From Citrobacter sp. Cu233 (GTDB lineage Bacteria; Pseudomonadota; Gammaproteobacteria; Enterobacterales; Enterobacteriaceae): 64,000 nucleotides of DNA. Under the pieces are notes generated by a model. It did no database searches. It saw only the letters and a program-made list of their open reading frames with translations, and was not told the origin of the DNA. The stretch lies in the NCBI RefSeq assembly GCF_030332225.1, contig NZ_JAOWIF010000031.1, positions 620,001 through 684,000 of the forward strand, in the 5' to 3' direction. The position numbers and the translations under genes are program-made. Positions 22,793 to 31,034 of this stretch are shown here, one piece after another (position 1 is the stretch's first letter; every line of letters begins with the position of its first letter).

Positions 22793-23137
22793 TTATCGGC
22801 GTATAGGCGTGCTCAGCATAAACCCTCCCCGGGCCGGGTTGTTCATGAACCCATCACGGGCGGGGTTATAGTTGTGGTTCTGAAAACCGCTCATTATGAA
22901 GGGATCGTTAATGCCATCCTGAATCGCAAAGGATCTGTGGATCCGGTTACGGGCTCGGAACGTAAACGCAAAATCATCTGCTCCGCCAATCACGATAACG
23001 CCATTGCCGGCAGCTAACGCGGCACTCAACTCTTGCTCTCTTTGGGCCTGACTTTGCAATGTACCGGCTGCAACAGATGAAGACATCAACAGCAGTAGCG
23101 CAAGGACGGCGCATGAAAATACCCGTGGCAGTTTCAT
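22793..23137 (-). CDS. Small exported protein of unknown function
   Basis: A 114-aa frame I do not recognise. It has a clear Sec signal peptide (MKLPRVFSCAVLALLLLMSSSVAAG, cleavage near residue 24). The mature part has a Gln/Glu/Ala-rich helix, a Gly/Val/Ile stretch (GNGVIVIGGADDFAF), a basic segment (RARNRIHRSF) and a C-terminal near-repeat, NPARDGFM followed by NPARGGFM. No cysteine remains after the signal, and there is no lipobox. It stands alone between the tRNA terminator and the SRPBCC gene. The signal peptide and internal repeat argue that it is real. Function unknown. Confidence 0.7.
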   Translation of the reverse strand: MKLPRVFSCAVLALLLLMSSSVAAGTLQSQAQREQELSAALAAGNGVIVIGGADDFAFTFRARNRIHRSFAIQDGINDPFIMSGFQNHNYNPARDGFMNNPARGGFMLSTPIRR

Positions 23138-23353
23138 GATAAATACTCATAAATAATGTGGCTATTAAAGTATAGCGTTTGATGACGCGCTTATCCGGGC
23201 GGTAAACAACCATTTTCAGGCACCGGAGGCGGTGATTCCGGGAGGCCTGCCCATGTAATTAAGCACTATAATAAAAACAGCTCACAGGTGATTATGCCTG
23301 TTCGTCGCACAGGCAGGTGCCGCAGATTTTCACCCCACAGGGGAGAGAAGGTG

Positions 23354-23824
23354 ATGGCTGACTATCAGTTTTCCACAGTCTGGCGGGTTGAGGCTTCACT
23401 GCAGGATGTCTGGGATGTTTTCTCCCACCCGGATCAGTGGCCAGAATGGTGGAGAAGCCTTGAGCGTGTTGTTGAGCTCAAGAGAGGCGATATACAGGGG
23501 GTCGGCGCGTTGCATCGTTACACCTGGAAGGGCGTGCTTCCGTATCGTTTAACCTTTGATATCAATGTATTAAGTATTTTGCAGTATTCTCTTCTTGAAG
23601 GTGCTGCCAGCGGCGAGGTTGAAGGGCACGGGGTATGGTCTTTTATTGATACCGGTAGGGAGACTATTGTCAGGTACGACTGGAATGTACGAACCACGAT
23701 TCGCTGGATGAATATACTTGCCCCACTGGCGGCACCGTTATTTCGCTGGAACCACGATACGATAATGCGCGAGGGGGCGAAGGGATTAGCCCGGAAACTT
23801 GGCACCCATGTGTATATCTTTTGA
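23354..23824 (+). CDS. SRPBCC / START-like ligand-binding protein
   Basis: A 156-aa protein of the SRPBCC (polyketide cyclase/START-like) superfamily, helix-grip-fold proteins that bind lipids or other hydrophobic ligands. The N-terminal pattern WRVEASLQDVWDVFSHPDQWPEWWRSLERV and the buried strand/helix alternation through residue 150 support this. A longer frame begins at 23288, but the ATG at 23354 has a strong SD (GGAGAGAAGG) 3-4 bases upstream and gives the natural domain start. It faces the patatin gene across 122 bases. Ligand and role are unknown. Confidence 0.82.
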   Translation: MADYQFSTVWRVEASLQDVWDVFSHPDQWPEWWRSLERVVELKRGDIQGVGALHRYTWKGVLPYRLTFDINVLSILQYSLLEGAASGEVEGHGVWSFIDTGRETIVRYDWNVRTTIRWMNILAPLAAPLFRWNHDTIMREGAKGLARKLGTHVYIF

Positions 23825-23946
23825 TTCAGAGCCTATCCCATTAGAGCTATTTTGCTTGCCATTTCGATGCCGGGCAGTGCTCAAACTGTTTGCGCCAATG
23901 GCGTCTGCTGGAATAGGTTCTTAGTCCTCTGTTCTCAGGGGCAGTT

Positions 23947-24966
23947 TTATCCCTGAAAGTTAAACACCCCGCCGTTGCTAACTAACAATGCGGCAATTTC
24001 ATTTAACGTCTTGTCGAATGCCGCTGCATTTTGCACTCCTGCGTTACGCAGCAGTTCTAAATTCTCACGCGATGCGTTATCCAGTGTTGGATCGGCACCA
24101 TATAATTCGGGTTGAAGCCTGTAATATTTCGCGTTTTTTACCGTTGAGGCGATTTGTTGTAAATAGTAGGCAGTCATCTGCGGACCGCCTTCGAGTGCGA
24201 TATCGATAGCGGGTTTCGCCCAGCCAAAGGGTCCCCAGTCTTTAACCTCTGAGTATGAATAACCCTGCAGCTTTTTACCGGTACCCAGAGAGACAATGAT
24301 CATGTCTTTGATGCCAGCGACGTTTGAGAACTTAATCGCCTCGGAATAGGCACACAGTGCTGGATCGTTCGCCACGACACCACCATCGACCAGGACATAC
24401 TTTTGCGGCAATGGGGGAAGTGAGTAAATACGCGCTGCTTCGAAGTACGTCGGTGCTGCAGAGGTACCACGTAAAACATCTCTGACCAGAAAATCGCGTT
24501 TTTTGGCTACGGCAGAGTGTTGTTTGAAGATCACCGGAAGACGACTGCTGACATCATAAGCAACAAAGCAGGTTGGTTTTAATAATTCACTCAGTTTTGT
24601 ATCACCGAAGGCTGTTTTTAATACTCGTTCCAGTTCTGTTGCCGGGTATTTTTCATCACTTACACCGCCTAATGAACTGATGGTTTTCCAAATGCCGACG
24701 TCAAAAATCTCATCGCCGTCCTGAAGATAGAAGTTGACGGCTTCCTGAGCGGAAAATTTTGGGTTTCCTGTCGCGTCGGGACACACATAGGCGGAACAGA
24801 GGATGGCACCAGTGCTGGTGCCTGCGACTAAATCGAAGTAGTCAGCGATTCTTGCTGTCGGTTTTTTGGCTCTATCTTGTAACTTCTTCTCCAGTGCGAC
24901 CAATAACATACCTGGCAGGATGCCTCTGATGCCACCGCCATCAATAGACAGTATTCTCATCGCCAT
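23947..24966 (-). CDS. Patatin-like phospholipase (CapV-like), orphan
   Basis: A 339-aa patatin-family acyl hydrolase. The oxyanion loop DGGGIRG is at residues 9-15, the nucleophile elbow GTSTG near residue 51, and the catalytic Asp in VDGGVVANDP near residue 195. This short single-domain form with DGGGIRG resembles CapV, the phospholipase effector of CBASS anti-phage systems. However, no cyclase (CD-NTase), Cap2 or Cap3 gene is adjacent, so a defence role is speculative and a housekeeping or toxin-like lipase is equally possible. There is no signal peptide, so it is probably cytoplasmic. GGAAGTCAAA precedes the ATG. Divergent from the transglutaminase operon. Confidence 0.88.
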   Translation of the reverse strand: MAMRILSIDGGGIRGILPGMLLVALEKKLQDRAKKPTARIADYFDLVAGTSTGAILCSAYVCPDATGNPKFSAQEAVNFYLQDGDEIFDVGIWKTISSLGGVSDEKYPATELERVLKTAFGDTKLSELLKPTCFVAYDVSSRLPVIFKQHSAVAKKRDFLVRDVLRGTSAAPTYFEAARIYSLPPLPQKYVLVDGGVVANDPALCAYSEAIKFSNVAGIKDMIIVSLGTGKKLQGYSYSEVKDWGPFGWAKPAIDIALEGGPQMTAYYLQQIASTVKNAKYYRLQPELYGADPTLDNASRENLELLRNAGVQNAAAFDKTLNEIAALLVSNGGVFNFQG

Positions 24967-25289
24967 TTTGACTTCCTCTCAGCGTATGAAACATGAAAGC
25001 GGGATACTACATGTGGAAATGCCTGCGTTTAAATATAGACAGGTTTTGGGTGGTGTATCCTTAATAAGAATGGGGGATCCTCATGCCGTCATTACTGTAC
25101 TTTCTCGCCAGTAAGTGGCTTAATGGCGGCCATATAGTTTCTTATTTCATTCACAGTTAACAGGTCTGTTATTGATGAATAACCTCCATCGACTCGCCTT
25201 TTTATGTCAGCATCTGTCTGCTGTGATGATCGCATACGGTTTTTTTCTATTCAGCCGTCGCTTAATTTTCACAATATGGACAGACAGTA
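24967..25289. promoter_or_regulatory. 323-base divergent region before the patatin and transglutaminase genes
   Basis: An AT-rich spacer between two divergent genes that should contain both promoters. I see no ORF with coding character, no tRNA or repeat, and no recognisable operator; in particular no MerR-type spaced dyad was identified upstream of the MerT/MerP-containing operon. Confidence 0.4.
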
Positions 25290-26432
25290 ATGCAACGTCG
25301 ACAATTTCTCAAAAATAGCGTTCTCCTTTCCGCCGCCAGTATAGTCGGCCCTTCGGTTGTTAGCCGGACGGTACAGGCTGCTGAGCCTTCAATCATGCCG
25401 GTGGCACGTCGGCGCTTTGTGCTATCGCAAACGTATAAGCTCAACCCACCAAAGGGTTCAAGTGGTGTCGTGAAGTTGTGGATCCCATTGCCGGTTGATA
25501 CTGCGTTTCAGCAAATGATAAATCTTGCTTTTAGCGGCAATTATAAGCAGGCGTATGTCACAACCAACAATATCTATGGCGCGAAAACGTTGTTTGCCAG
25601 TTGGCCCGACTCACAGGGAGAACTGCTGATCAAGGTTGACATCGACGTTGAGACAGCTGATTGGGAACCATTGCAGCATGACGCGTTAAAAAATTGGCAA
25701 GCACCGGAACAGATTACTTACCCACTGGATGCAAAACCTTATTTGCTACCAACAACGCACACCCCGATTGATGGGCTGGTCCTGGAAACAGCGCGTAAAA
25801 TTACCGGTAATGAACAAGACCCGCTGAAAAAAGCTCGCCTGATATACGAATGGGTGAGCAGTCATATGGAGCGTGATAATGACGTTATCGGCTGCGGAAC
25901 CGGGGATGTAGCGGAGATTTTGAAAAGCGGAAAGCTCAAGGGCAAATGCACCGATATGAGCTCCGTTTTTGTCGCCCTGGCACGAGCCAGCGGCATTCCT
26001 GCACGCGAATTGTTCGGGATTCGTCTGGGGAAAGCAAACAAGCTGGAGCGCTACTCGAAAAGCGCATTTGGCAAAGCCGATAGTGCAGGTGTTGCCGATG
26101 TAAGCGGGGGGCAGCATTGCCGTGCGGAGTTCTACCTGGCTGGCTACGGCTGGCTACCGTGTGATCCGGCCGATGTGACCAAAATGCGTCTGGCAGAGAA
26201 AAAAACGCATCAGGATGCGGACGTCCAGGCGGTGAATACCTATCTGTTTGGCAACTGGGAAATGAACTGGGTTGGCTTCAATTATGGTCGTGACTTTGAA
26301 CTGTACCCGGCTACTGAGCAGGGAGCGATGAACAACTTTGGTTATCCTTATGCCGAAGTAGACGGTGACCCTATCAATTTCTATGACCCGAAAGCGTTCT
26401 CTTACAGCTATGTCGCAACAGAACAACGCTAA
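25290..26432 (+). CDS. Tat-exported transglutaminase-like protein
   Basis: A 380-aa protein with a twin-arginine signal (MQRRQFLKNSVLLSAASIVG, cleavage near QAAEP), so it is probably folded before export to the periplasm. Residues about 170-290 form a transglutaminase-like (papain-fold) domain: Cys in GKCTDMSSVFVALARASGIPA, His in GGQHCRAEFYL and Asp in LPCDPADV, a complete triad. An N-terminal beta-rich region precedes it. The last 23 bases overlap the MerT-like gene, and the MerP-like gene follows, so all three form one operon. The domain could be a protease, amidase or non-catalytic binder; its partner is unknown. Confidence 0.85.
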   Translation: MQRRQFLKNSVLLSAASIVGPSVVSRTVQAAEPSIMPVARRRFVLSQTYKLNPPKGSSGVVKLWIPLPVDTAFQQMINLAFSGNYKQAYVTTNNIYGAKTLFASWPDSQGELLIKVDIDVETADWEPLQHDALKNWQAPEQITYPLDAKPYLLPTTHTPIDGLVLETARKITGNEQDPLKKARLIYEWVSSHMERDNDVIGCGTGDVAEILKSGKLKGKCTDMSSVFVALARASGIPARELFGIRLGKANKLERYSKSAFGKADSAGVADVSGGQHCRAEFYLAGYGWLPCDPADVTKMRLAEKKTHQDADVQAVNTYLFGNWEMNWVGFNYGRDFELYPATEQGAMNNFGYPYAEVDGDPINFYDPKAFSYSYVATEQR

Positions 26433-26766
26433 AGGAGCGGGATTGACCCTGCTGACGGCCGCCGCGGCTGCCGTCACTGCTGGCTTATGTTGCGTGGGAC
26501 CGCTGCTGTATCTGCTGTTTGGTATTTCGGCGGCGAGCTTTGCCGTGTTCACTCAGTTTGAGTTTTTGCGCATTCCCCTGATGTTGCTGTCCTTAGGGCT
26601 ATTGTTACGCGTTTTCTGGCGACTCTACTTCTCTAAAAAACTGTGGTGTTCCGGATGGCTGTCCCTGAAGCAAGCGCGCGTCCTCTACTGGTGTGCGTTG
26701 GCGCTGATCCTGCCCGTGTTGTTTTACCCTACGATCGTGGCCTGGTTTTATGAGGTGTTTGAGTGA
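26410..26766 (+). CDS. MerT-like small membrane protein
   Basis: A 118-aa inner-membrane protein with three to four hydrophobic segments. Segment one carries a vicinal cysteine pair in TAGLCCVGPLLYLLFG, which matches the MerT mercuric transporter pattern (CC-x-GP). The second, cytoplasmic Cys pair of MerT is not present; only WCSGW and YWCALAL cysteines are seen. Two starts are possible: ATG 26410, overlapping the upstream gene by 23 bases without a clear SD, or TTG 26443 with AAGGAG 5-6 bases upstream. No MerR or MerA lies nearby, so mercury is not the obvious substrate; another soft metal is possible. Confidence 0.8.
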   Translation: MSQQNNAKGAGLTLLTAAAAAVTAGLCCVGPLLYLLFGISAASFAVFTQFEFLRIPLMLLSLGLLLRVFWRLYFSKKLWCSGWLSLKQARVLYWCALALILPVLFYPTIVAWFYEVFE

Positions 26767-27044
26767 AGATTATTACGTTAATCGCATGTTTACTGTTGCC
26801 ATTGTGGGCTCAGGCTGCCAATCAGAAAGTGGTGCTGGATATACAAAATATGACCTGCTCGCTATGTGTCATTTCGGTCAATCAGGCGCTACGTGAAACC
26901 GATGGGGTGATTAAAGCCAAATCTTCGCTCAAGACCCGGCAGGCAGAGGCTATCGTCCCGGAGGGATTTTCTACCGATACGCTACTTAACGCGGTGGCGA
27001 AAACGGGATATACCGCAACGTTGAACCGTATTGAGCCACAATAA
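26763..27044 (+). CDS. MerP-like periplasmic heavy-metal-binding protein
   Basis: A 93-aa protein with a Sec signal (MKIITLIACLLLPLWAQAA) and a single HMA domain whose metal site reads MTCSLC, the MxCxxC motif of MerP, CopZ and Atx1-type proteins. The start is GTG, overlapping the MerT-like stop by 4 bases. By analogy with MerP it would capture a metal ion in the periplasm and pass it to the CC pair of the membrane partner. It is the last gene of the operon and ends in a tight UUCG-loop terminator. Confidence 0.87.
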   Translation: MKIITLIACLLLPLWAQAANQKVVLDIQNMTCSLCVISVNQALRETDGVIKAKSSLKTRQAEAIVPEGFSTDTLLNAVAKTGYTATLNRIEPQ

Positions 27045-27063
27045 ACCACCTTCGGGTGGTTTT
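27043..27063 (+). terminator. Terminator of the transglutaminase/MerT/MerP operon
   Basis: AAACCACC-TTCG-GGTGGTTT hairpin with a stable tetraloop; its first bases overlap the stop codon of the MerP-like gene. Confidence 0.88.
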
Positions 27064-27251
27064 GTTCTGTTTTCCGCGTATGATGCCCGGCGGCTGATGC
27101 TCCCTTTTGTGCGTTAACTACCGGAATTCCCCTCGTTTCCTGTTAACCTGAATTGGCGGTACCTGTAAGCCGCTCATGCCCATTTGGATCTGTTATCCCA
27201 CCAGCCATGTAAGATAATCACAGGCAAGAATTTTTACTAAGGAAAAGCGTT

Positions 27252-27917
27252 ATGAAAACGGGACCACTAAACGAGAGCGAACTGGAATGGCTGGATGATG
27301 TGCTGACTAAGTACAATACGGACAAGTCTATTCTGGATGTGTCAGAGCTGGATGGCTTACTGACGGCGGTGCTCAGTTCACCGTATGAGATCGAACCGGA
27401 GCAGTGGCTGGTCGCTATCTGGGGCGGTGCGCAGTATGTTCCGCGCTGGTCCTCCGAAAAAGAAATGGCGCGTTTCATGAATCTGGCGTTCCAGCATATG
27501 GCGGATACGGCCGATCGTCTGGATGAGTTCCCCGAGCAGTTTGAACCGCTGTTCGGCCTGCGTGAAATTGAAGAGCATGAGCTGACTATCGTAGAAGAGT
27601 GGTGCTTTGGCTATATGCGAGGCGTCGCGTTGTCGGATTGGTCAATGCTACCTGAGTCACTGAAACCCGCTCTCGATGCCATTGCGTTACACGGGACAGA
27701 AGAAAACTTCGAGGTGGTGGAGAAACTGACACCAGAGGCATTTGAAGAGAGCGTGGATGCCATTCGTCTGGCGGCTCTGGATCTGCATGCTTACTGGATG
27801 GCCCATCCGCAGGAAGCTCCGGCTAACGTCCCGGTAAAAGTGGATGCCAAAGTAGGGCGTAACGACCCATGCCCGTGCGGCAGTGGTAAAAAATATAAAC
27901 AGTGTTGCCTGCATTAA
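27252..27917 (+). CDS. yecA: UPF0149 / SEC-C motif protein YecA
   Basis: YecA (221 aa) combines an N-terminal UPF0149 (YgfB-like) helical domain with a C-terminal SecA-type zinc-binding motif ([18 protein letters not shown]). The same metal-binding domain ends SecA, and E. coli YecA has been linked to metal binding and ribosome/SecA association. SD AAGGAAAAG precedes the ATG. Position next to tyrP matches E. coli. Confidence 0.94.
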   Translation: MKTGPLNESELEWLDDVLTKYNTDKSILDVSELDGLLTAVLSSPYEIEPEQWLVAIWGGAQYVPRWSSEKEMARFMNLAFQHMADTADRLDEFPEQFEPLFGLREIEEHELTIVEEWCFGYMRGVALSDWSMLPESLKPALDAIALHGTEENFEVVEKLTPEAFEESVDAIRLAALDLHAYWMAHPQEAPANVPVKVDAKVGRNDPCPCGSGKKYKQCCLH

Positions 27918-27919
27918 GA

Positions 27920-27946
27920 AAGGGGCGTAAGCCCCTTTTACTTTAA
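27920..27946 (+). terminator. Terminator after yecA
   Basis: AAGGGGC-GTAA-GCCCCTTT hairpin followed by TTACTTT, starting 3 bases after the stop codon. Confidence 0.88.
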
Positions 27947-27968
27947 TACACTTCTGGCAAAGTCAATG

Positions 27969-27999
27969 GTAGGCCGGATAAGCGAAGCGCCATCAGGAA
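27969..27999. repeat. Single REP-type unit between yecA and tyrP
   Basis: GTAGGCCGGATAAGCG followed by GCGCCATCAGG resembles one REP unit with a degraded right arm; it lies between convergent genes. Confidence 0.7.
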
Positions 28000-28008
28000 A
28001 AATCCCCG

Positions 28009-29220
28009 TTAACCAACTTCAGGTAGCAGCCCTGCAGCAATAGAAAATTGCACTGCTATCACCACGATGCCGCAAATAAAGACCAGCGCCAGCGCCGGCG
28101 TGCCACCCATTACGCGGTAGTTTGCCTGCGGGTTGTGTTTTCTGCTCCGCCAGGCCAGCATGGAGGGGATCAACAGAGCCAACACGGCCAGGGCAACGCC
28201 TGCATATCCCAGCGCCATGACAAAACCCCGCGGATAGAAAAGCGCAAATGCCAGCGGTGGCAGGAACGTCACGACACCGGTTTGCATTCTGCCAGCCACA
28301 GTATTGCGGCGCTGAAAGAGATCTGCCAGGTAATCAAATAACCCCAGAGCGACACCGAGGAAAGAGGTTGCCAGTGCGAGGTCGGCAAACAGATGCACGG
28401 CCAGTTCGACGTGCGGCGAAGCCACGACTTCACGTAATGCCTGTAACAAACCGTTTAAGCCAGCGTGATTGGCTAAAAGTCCCATAAACGTCGACGAGTT
28501 AATGCTTCCGAGCGTGGCCAGTTGCCAGAAAATATAGGCAACTAACGGGATGGCGCTACCGCTGATAAACACCCAGCGCAGTTTACGGATGTTGCCGTTC
28601 ATGTAGCTGACGATGCTGGGTACGCTGCCGTGAAAACCGAATGAGGTAAAAATAACCGGGATCGCGGAGAGTGCCAGGCCTTGTTGAAGCGGCAGGGTAA
28701 GCAAGTTCATCTTATGGATATGCGGCATCAACAGCGCGAGCATTGCCACCAGGAAGATGATTTTGGCGCTAAACAACAGACGATTAAACAAATCAACCAG
28801 TGAGGTCCCGACGCACACCACACCACCGGCAACAAAGGTGAACAGCAATACGCCTGTAGTGGGCGAGATGCTGGTTCCGGTCCAATCACTGATGCTGGAG
28901 GCCAATAGCTCGCCTGCACCACTGATGTAGGCGGCGGTCAGGGCATACATCAAGAACATCATGCTAAAGCCCGTTACCCACTGCCCATATCGACCAAGAT
29001 AGCGTTTTGCCAGTGTGCCAAGCCCGGTGTCTGCCGGTACATGCTGGTACACTTCAAGCAGCAACAGCGCGGTGTAGCACATCAGGGCCCATAGCCCAAC
29101 CAACAACACCAGCGTGACGCTAAACCCCACGCCTGCCGCCGCCAGCGGCATTGCCAACATACCGGCACCAATCGTGGTTCCCGCCACGATAAAAATACTA
29201 CCCAGGGTTCTGTTTTTCAC
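28009..29220 (-). CDS. tyrP: Tyrosine-specific proton symporter TyrP
   Basis: TyrP (403 aa) imports tyrosine; it is an 11-TM member of the aromatic amino acid (ArAAP) family. The frame is open 9 codons further upstream, but the start is set at GTG 29220 because it gives the canonical [21 protein letters not shown] and has GAGGAAA just upstream. The conserved first helix [20 protein letters not shown] is intact. Two TyrR boxes lie about 70-110 bases upstream, fitting the known repression by tyrosine and activation by phenylalanine. Confidence 0.97.
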   Translation of the reverse strand: MKNRTLGSIFIVAGTTIGAGMLAMPLAAAGVGFSVTLVLLVGLWALMCYTALLLLEVYQHVPADTGLGTLAKRYLGRYGQWVTGFSMMFLMYALTAAYISGAGELLASSISDWTGTSISPTTGVLLFTFVAGGVVCVGTSLVDLFNRLLFSAKIIFLVAMLALLMPHIHKMNLLTLPLQQGLALSAIPVIFTSFGFHGSVPSIVSYMNGNIRKLRWVFISGSAIPLVAYIFWQLATLGSINSSTFMGLLANHAGLNGLLQALREVVASPHVELAVHLFADLALATSFLGVALGLFDYLADLFQRRNTVAGRMQTGVVTFLPPLAFALFYPRGFVMALGYAGVALAVLALLIPSMLAWRSRKHNPQANYRVMGGTPALALVFICGIVVIAVQFSIAAGLLPEVG

Positions 29221-29288
29221 GCTTTCCTCTGTCCCAGAGATAATCAACGGTTATATCTGCGGCGCAGGTTAAGGCATAACGGTATTTT

Positions 29289-29329
29289 CGTCAAATCACC
29301 GTTACAAGTGGTGTATATTAATGTTTACA
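29289..29329 (-). promoter_or_regulatory. TyrR boxes upstream of tyrP
   Basis: The strong box TGTATATTAATGTTTACA (29312-29329) matches the TyrR consensus TGTAAA-N6-TTTACA at 11 of 12 positions. A weaker box on the opposite strand, TGTAACGGTGATTTGACG (29289-29306), lies 5 bases away. This strong/weak pair is the arrangement described for E. coli tyrP. The strong box is seen directly; the weak one is less certain. Confidence 0.82.
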
Positions 29330-29454
29330 TATGTGTGAGGGTTAAGGTGTATTAAAAATGATATTTATCTGCCCTCTGCCCGCATAAACCTGCGTTAGCG
29401 CAAAGCAGCGTTGTACGGTTCACATTAGGCTACGGGCTTTATTGAGGAGGTAGT

Positions 29455-29694
29455 ATGGAATCGATTCACGGTCACGAAGTGCTCAACATGATGATTGAAT
29501 CTGGTGAGCAGTATTCACATGCCAGCCTTGAGGCGGCGATTACCGCGCGTTTCGGTGAGCAGGCACGTTTTCACACCTGTTCAGCAGAAGGTATGACGGC
29601 GGGCGAGTTGGTGGCGTTTTTAGCGGCGAAGGGCAAGTTTATTGCCAAAGAAGACGGCTTCTCCACGCATGAAAGCAAGATCTGCCGCCACTAA
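29455..29694 (+). CDS. yecH: DUF2492 (YecH-type) small metal-binding-like protein
   Basis: A 79-aa YecH-family protein. It begins MESIHGHEVLNMMIESG and has His/Cys residues clustered at both ends (HGHE, FHTCSAEGM, KICRH), which suggests metal coordination, although no function is established. SD GGAGG sits 5 bases before the ATG. Divergent from tyrP and convergent with ftnA. Confidence 0.9.
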   Translation: MESIHGHEVLNMMIESGEQYSHASLEAAITARFGEQARFHTCSAEGMTAGELVAFLAAKGKFIAKEDGFSTHESKICRH

Positions 29695-29705
29695 GATTCT
29701 CGAAT

Positions 29706-29728
29706 AACGGTGGCAAACTGCCACCGTT
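29706..29728. terminator. Hairpin between convergent yecH and ftnA
   Basis: AACGGTGGCA / TGCCACCGTT stem of 10 bp with a 3-base loop. There is no long T-run on either strand, so efficiency is uncertain. Confidence 0.6.
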
Positions 29729-29739
29729 ACCCAACAACA

Positions 29740-30237
29740 TTAATTCTGTGTATCAAGGGTTGCCAGTTCTTTATCGATGAAATAAAGACCTTCGCCACTT
29801 TTACCTGCCAGCGATAACTTATCGATAACAGATTTGAATAATTTCTCTTCTTCATGCTGCTCAGCAACATACCATTGCAGGAAATTAAAGGTTGGATAAT
29901 CCTGGTGGGTCATTGCCGCATGCGCCAGTTCATTAATTTTCTGCGTGATCAGTTGTTCGTGCTCATAGGTTACACGGAACAGTTCATCCAGGGACGCATA
30001 TTCTGCAAACGGTGAAGAAACGGTATTAATACGCGGCAGGCTGCCGGTATCCGTCAGGTAATCGAACAGACGCTGCATGTGCGTCATTTCTTCCTGGGCG
30101 TGGCGACGCAGAAACGCGGCGGCACCTTCGAAGCTGTGATAGCTGCACCACGCACTCATCTGTTGGTAGAGCAGGGATGAATATAATTCAAGATTCATTT
30201 GCTCATTCAGTTTGTCGATCATTTCTGTTTTCAGCAT
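29740..30237 (-). CDS. ftnA: Non-haem ferritin FtnA
   Basis: FtnA (165 aa) stores iron as a 24-mer. Ferroxidase-centre residues are present: Glu in [13 protein letters not shown] (about 17), Glu/His in HAQEEMTHM (about 50 and 53), Glu in EHEQL (about 94) and EQHEEEKLF (about 126-130). SD GGAGCA lies upstream of the ATG. Compare ftnB at 33592, which has lost the Glu/His pair. Confidence 0.97.
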   Translation of the reverse strand: MLKTEMIDKLNEQMNLELYSSLLYQQMSAWCSYHSFEGAAAFLRRHAQEEMTHMQRLFDYLTDTGSLPRINTVSSPFAEYASLDELFRVTYEHEQLITQKINELAHAAMTHQDYPTFNFLQWYVAEQHEEEKLFKSVIDKLSLAGKSGEGLYFIDKELATLDTQN

Positions 30238-30429
30238 GGTTCTGCTCCACGAACGTTATTATATATTGACGTGGCGTCACTATAATTTGTTATTTAATTA
30301 TTTGCAAAAGGTAAAATAATAAATTTATTTATTAAAAATGCGAATGGGAATAAAACGCATTAACGCTATTAAATTGGTGATATAAATAAAAATAGAATAG
30401 ATGACCAGCAGATGTGCTGGTCGGAATGA

Positions 30430-30765
30430 TTAATAATGGAAAGTGGAAGTTTGTGGAACGGCAACACCGTGACACTGCCAGGACAGCGTGATTTTGGTAT
30501 TCAAACACAGAGAACCGGCATAAACGCTGCAGGTCGCAACTGGCTGACCAAATCCGACTGCACTGGCATAACCCATGCGCTGACATTCTTTTGTCGCCGT
30601 TCCCTGAGCAACATAGTCGTCGGTACGTGCTGTTTGTAGCATGGCCTGGTTGTAAGTCAGACGAACCACGCCGGTAATACTGCTGGCTTCGCTGACCTGA
30701 GCCTGCTTAGCGATGGTGCATCCCGTCAGCATGAGCGGTAAGAGGGCAAGAATAAAGGTCTTCAT
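30430..30765 (-). CDS. yecR: YecR-like lipoprotein
   Basis: A 111-aa lipoprotein of the YecR family. The open frame is longer, but the start chosen is the ATG at 30765 because it directly yields the lipoprotein signal MKTFILALLPLMLTGCTI with lipobox LTGC (Cys 16). In E. coli yecR belongs to the flagellar regulon, but I could not find a clear sigma-28 promoter here. Four more cysteines follow (KECQRMGY, ATCSVYAGSLC, WQCHG) and could form disulfides. Function unknown. Confidence 0.9.
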   Translation of the reverse strand: MKTFILALLPLMLTGCTIAKQAQVSEASSITGVVRLTYNQAMLQTARTDDYVAQGTATKECQRMGYASAVGFGQPVATCSVYAGSLCLNTKITLSWQCHGVAVPQTSTFHY

Positions 30766-31034
30766 GAAATCGCTCTGAAAAATCGGTGATACGCTATCCT
30801 GACATACATCACGGCTAATCAATGGCCTGAATAGCCAGAAGATCACCTGCGATTAATCACAACGACACCCTGTTTATGAGTCAAATTTGAAGGCTGGCGC
30901 AAAAACCGTGAGCATCTCGATATTTTATGAAACTTAATTTCATAAAATTTGAAAGCTGATTTGCTAAATAGTAATGTGACTGAAATGTCATGACTTACGG
31001 CGGGACCTCCGCGGCGCATTCAGGAGAATACACA

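Noticed and set aside
22600-22800. Phage/island attachment site at the 3' end of leuZ
   Set aside because: No integrase gene and no second copy of the leuZ 3' end was seen in the following several kilobases.
23354-24966. A CBASS anti-phage island around the CapV-like gene
   Set aside because: No CD-NTase cyclase, ubiquitin-like transfer genes or other defence genes flank it; only the patatin itself is suggestive.
25200-27063. Mercury resistance (mer) operon
   Set aside because: MerT-like and MerP-like genes are present, but there is no merR or merA, the second MerT cysteine pair is missing and the first gene is a transglutaminase-like protein.
30766-30860. Sigma-28 promoter for yecR
   Set aside because: Expected from E. 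coli, but no sequence close to TAAAGTTT-N11-GCCGATAA was found upstream of the chosen start.
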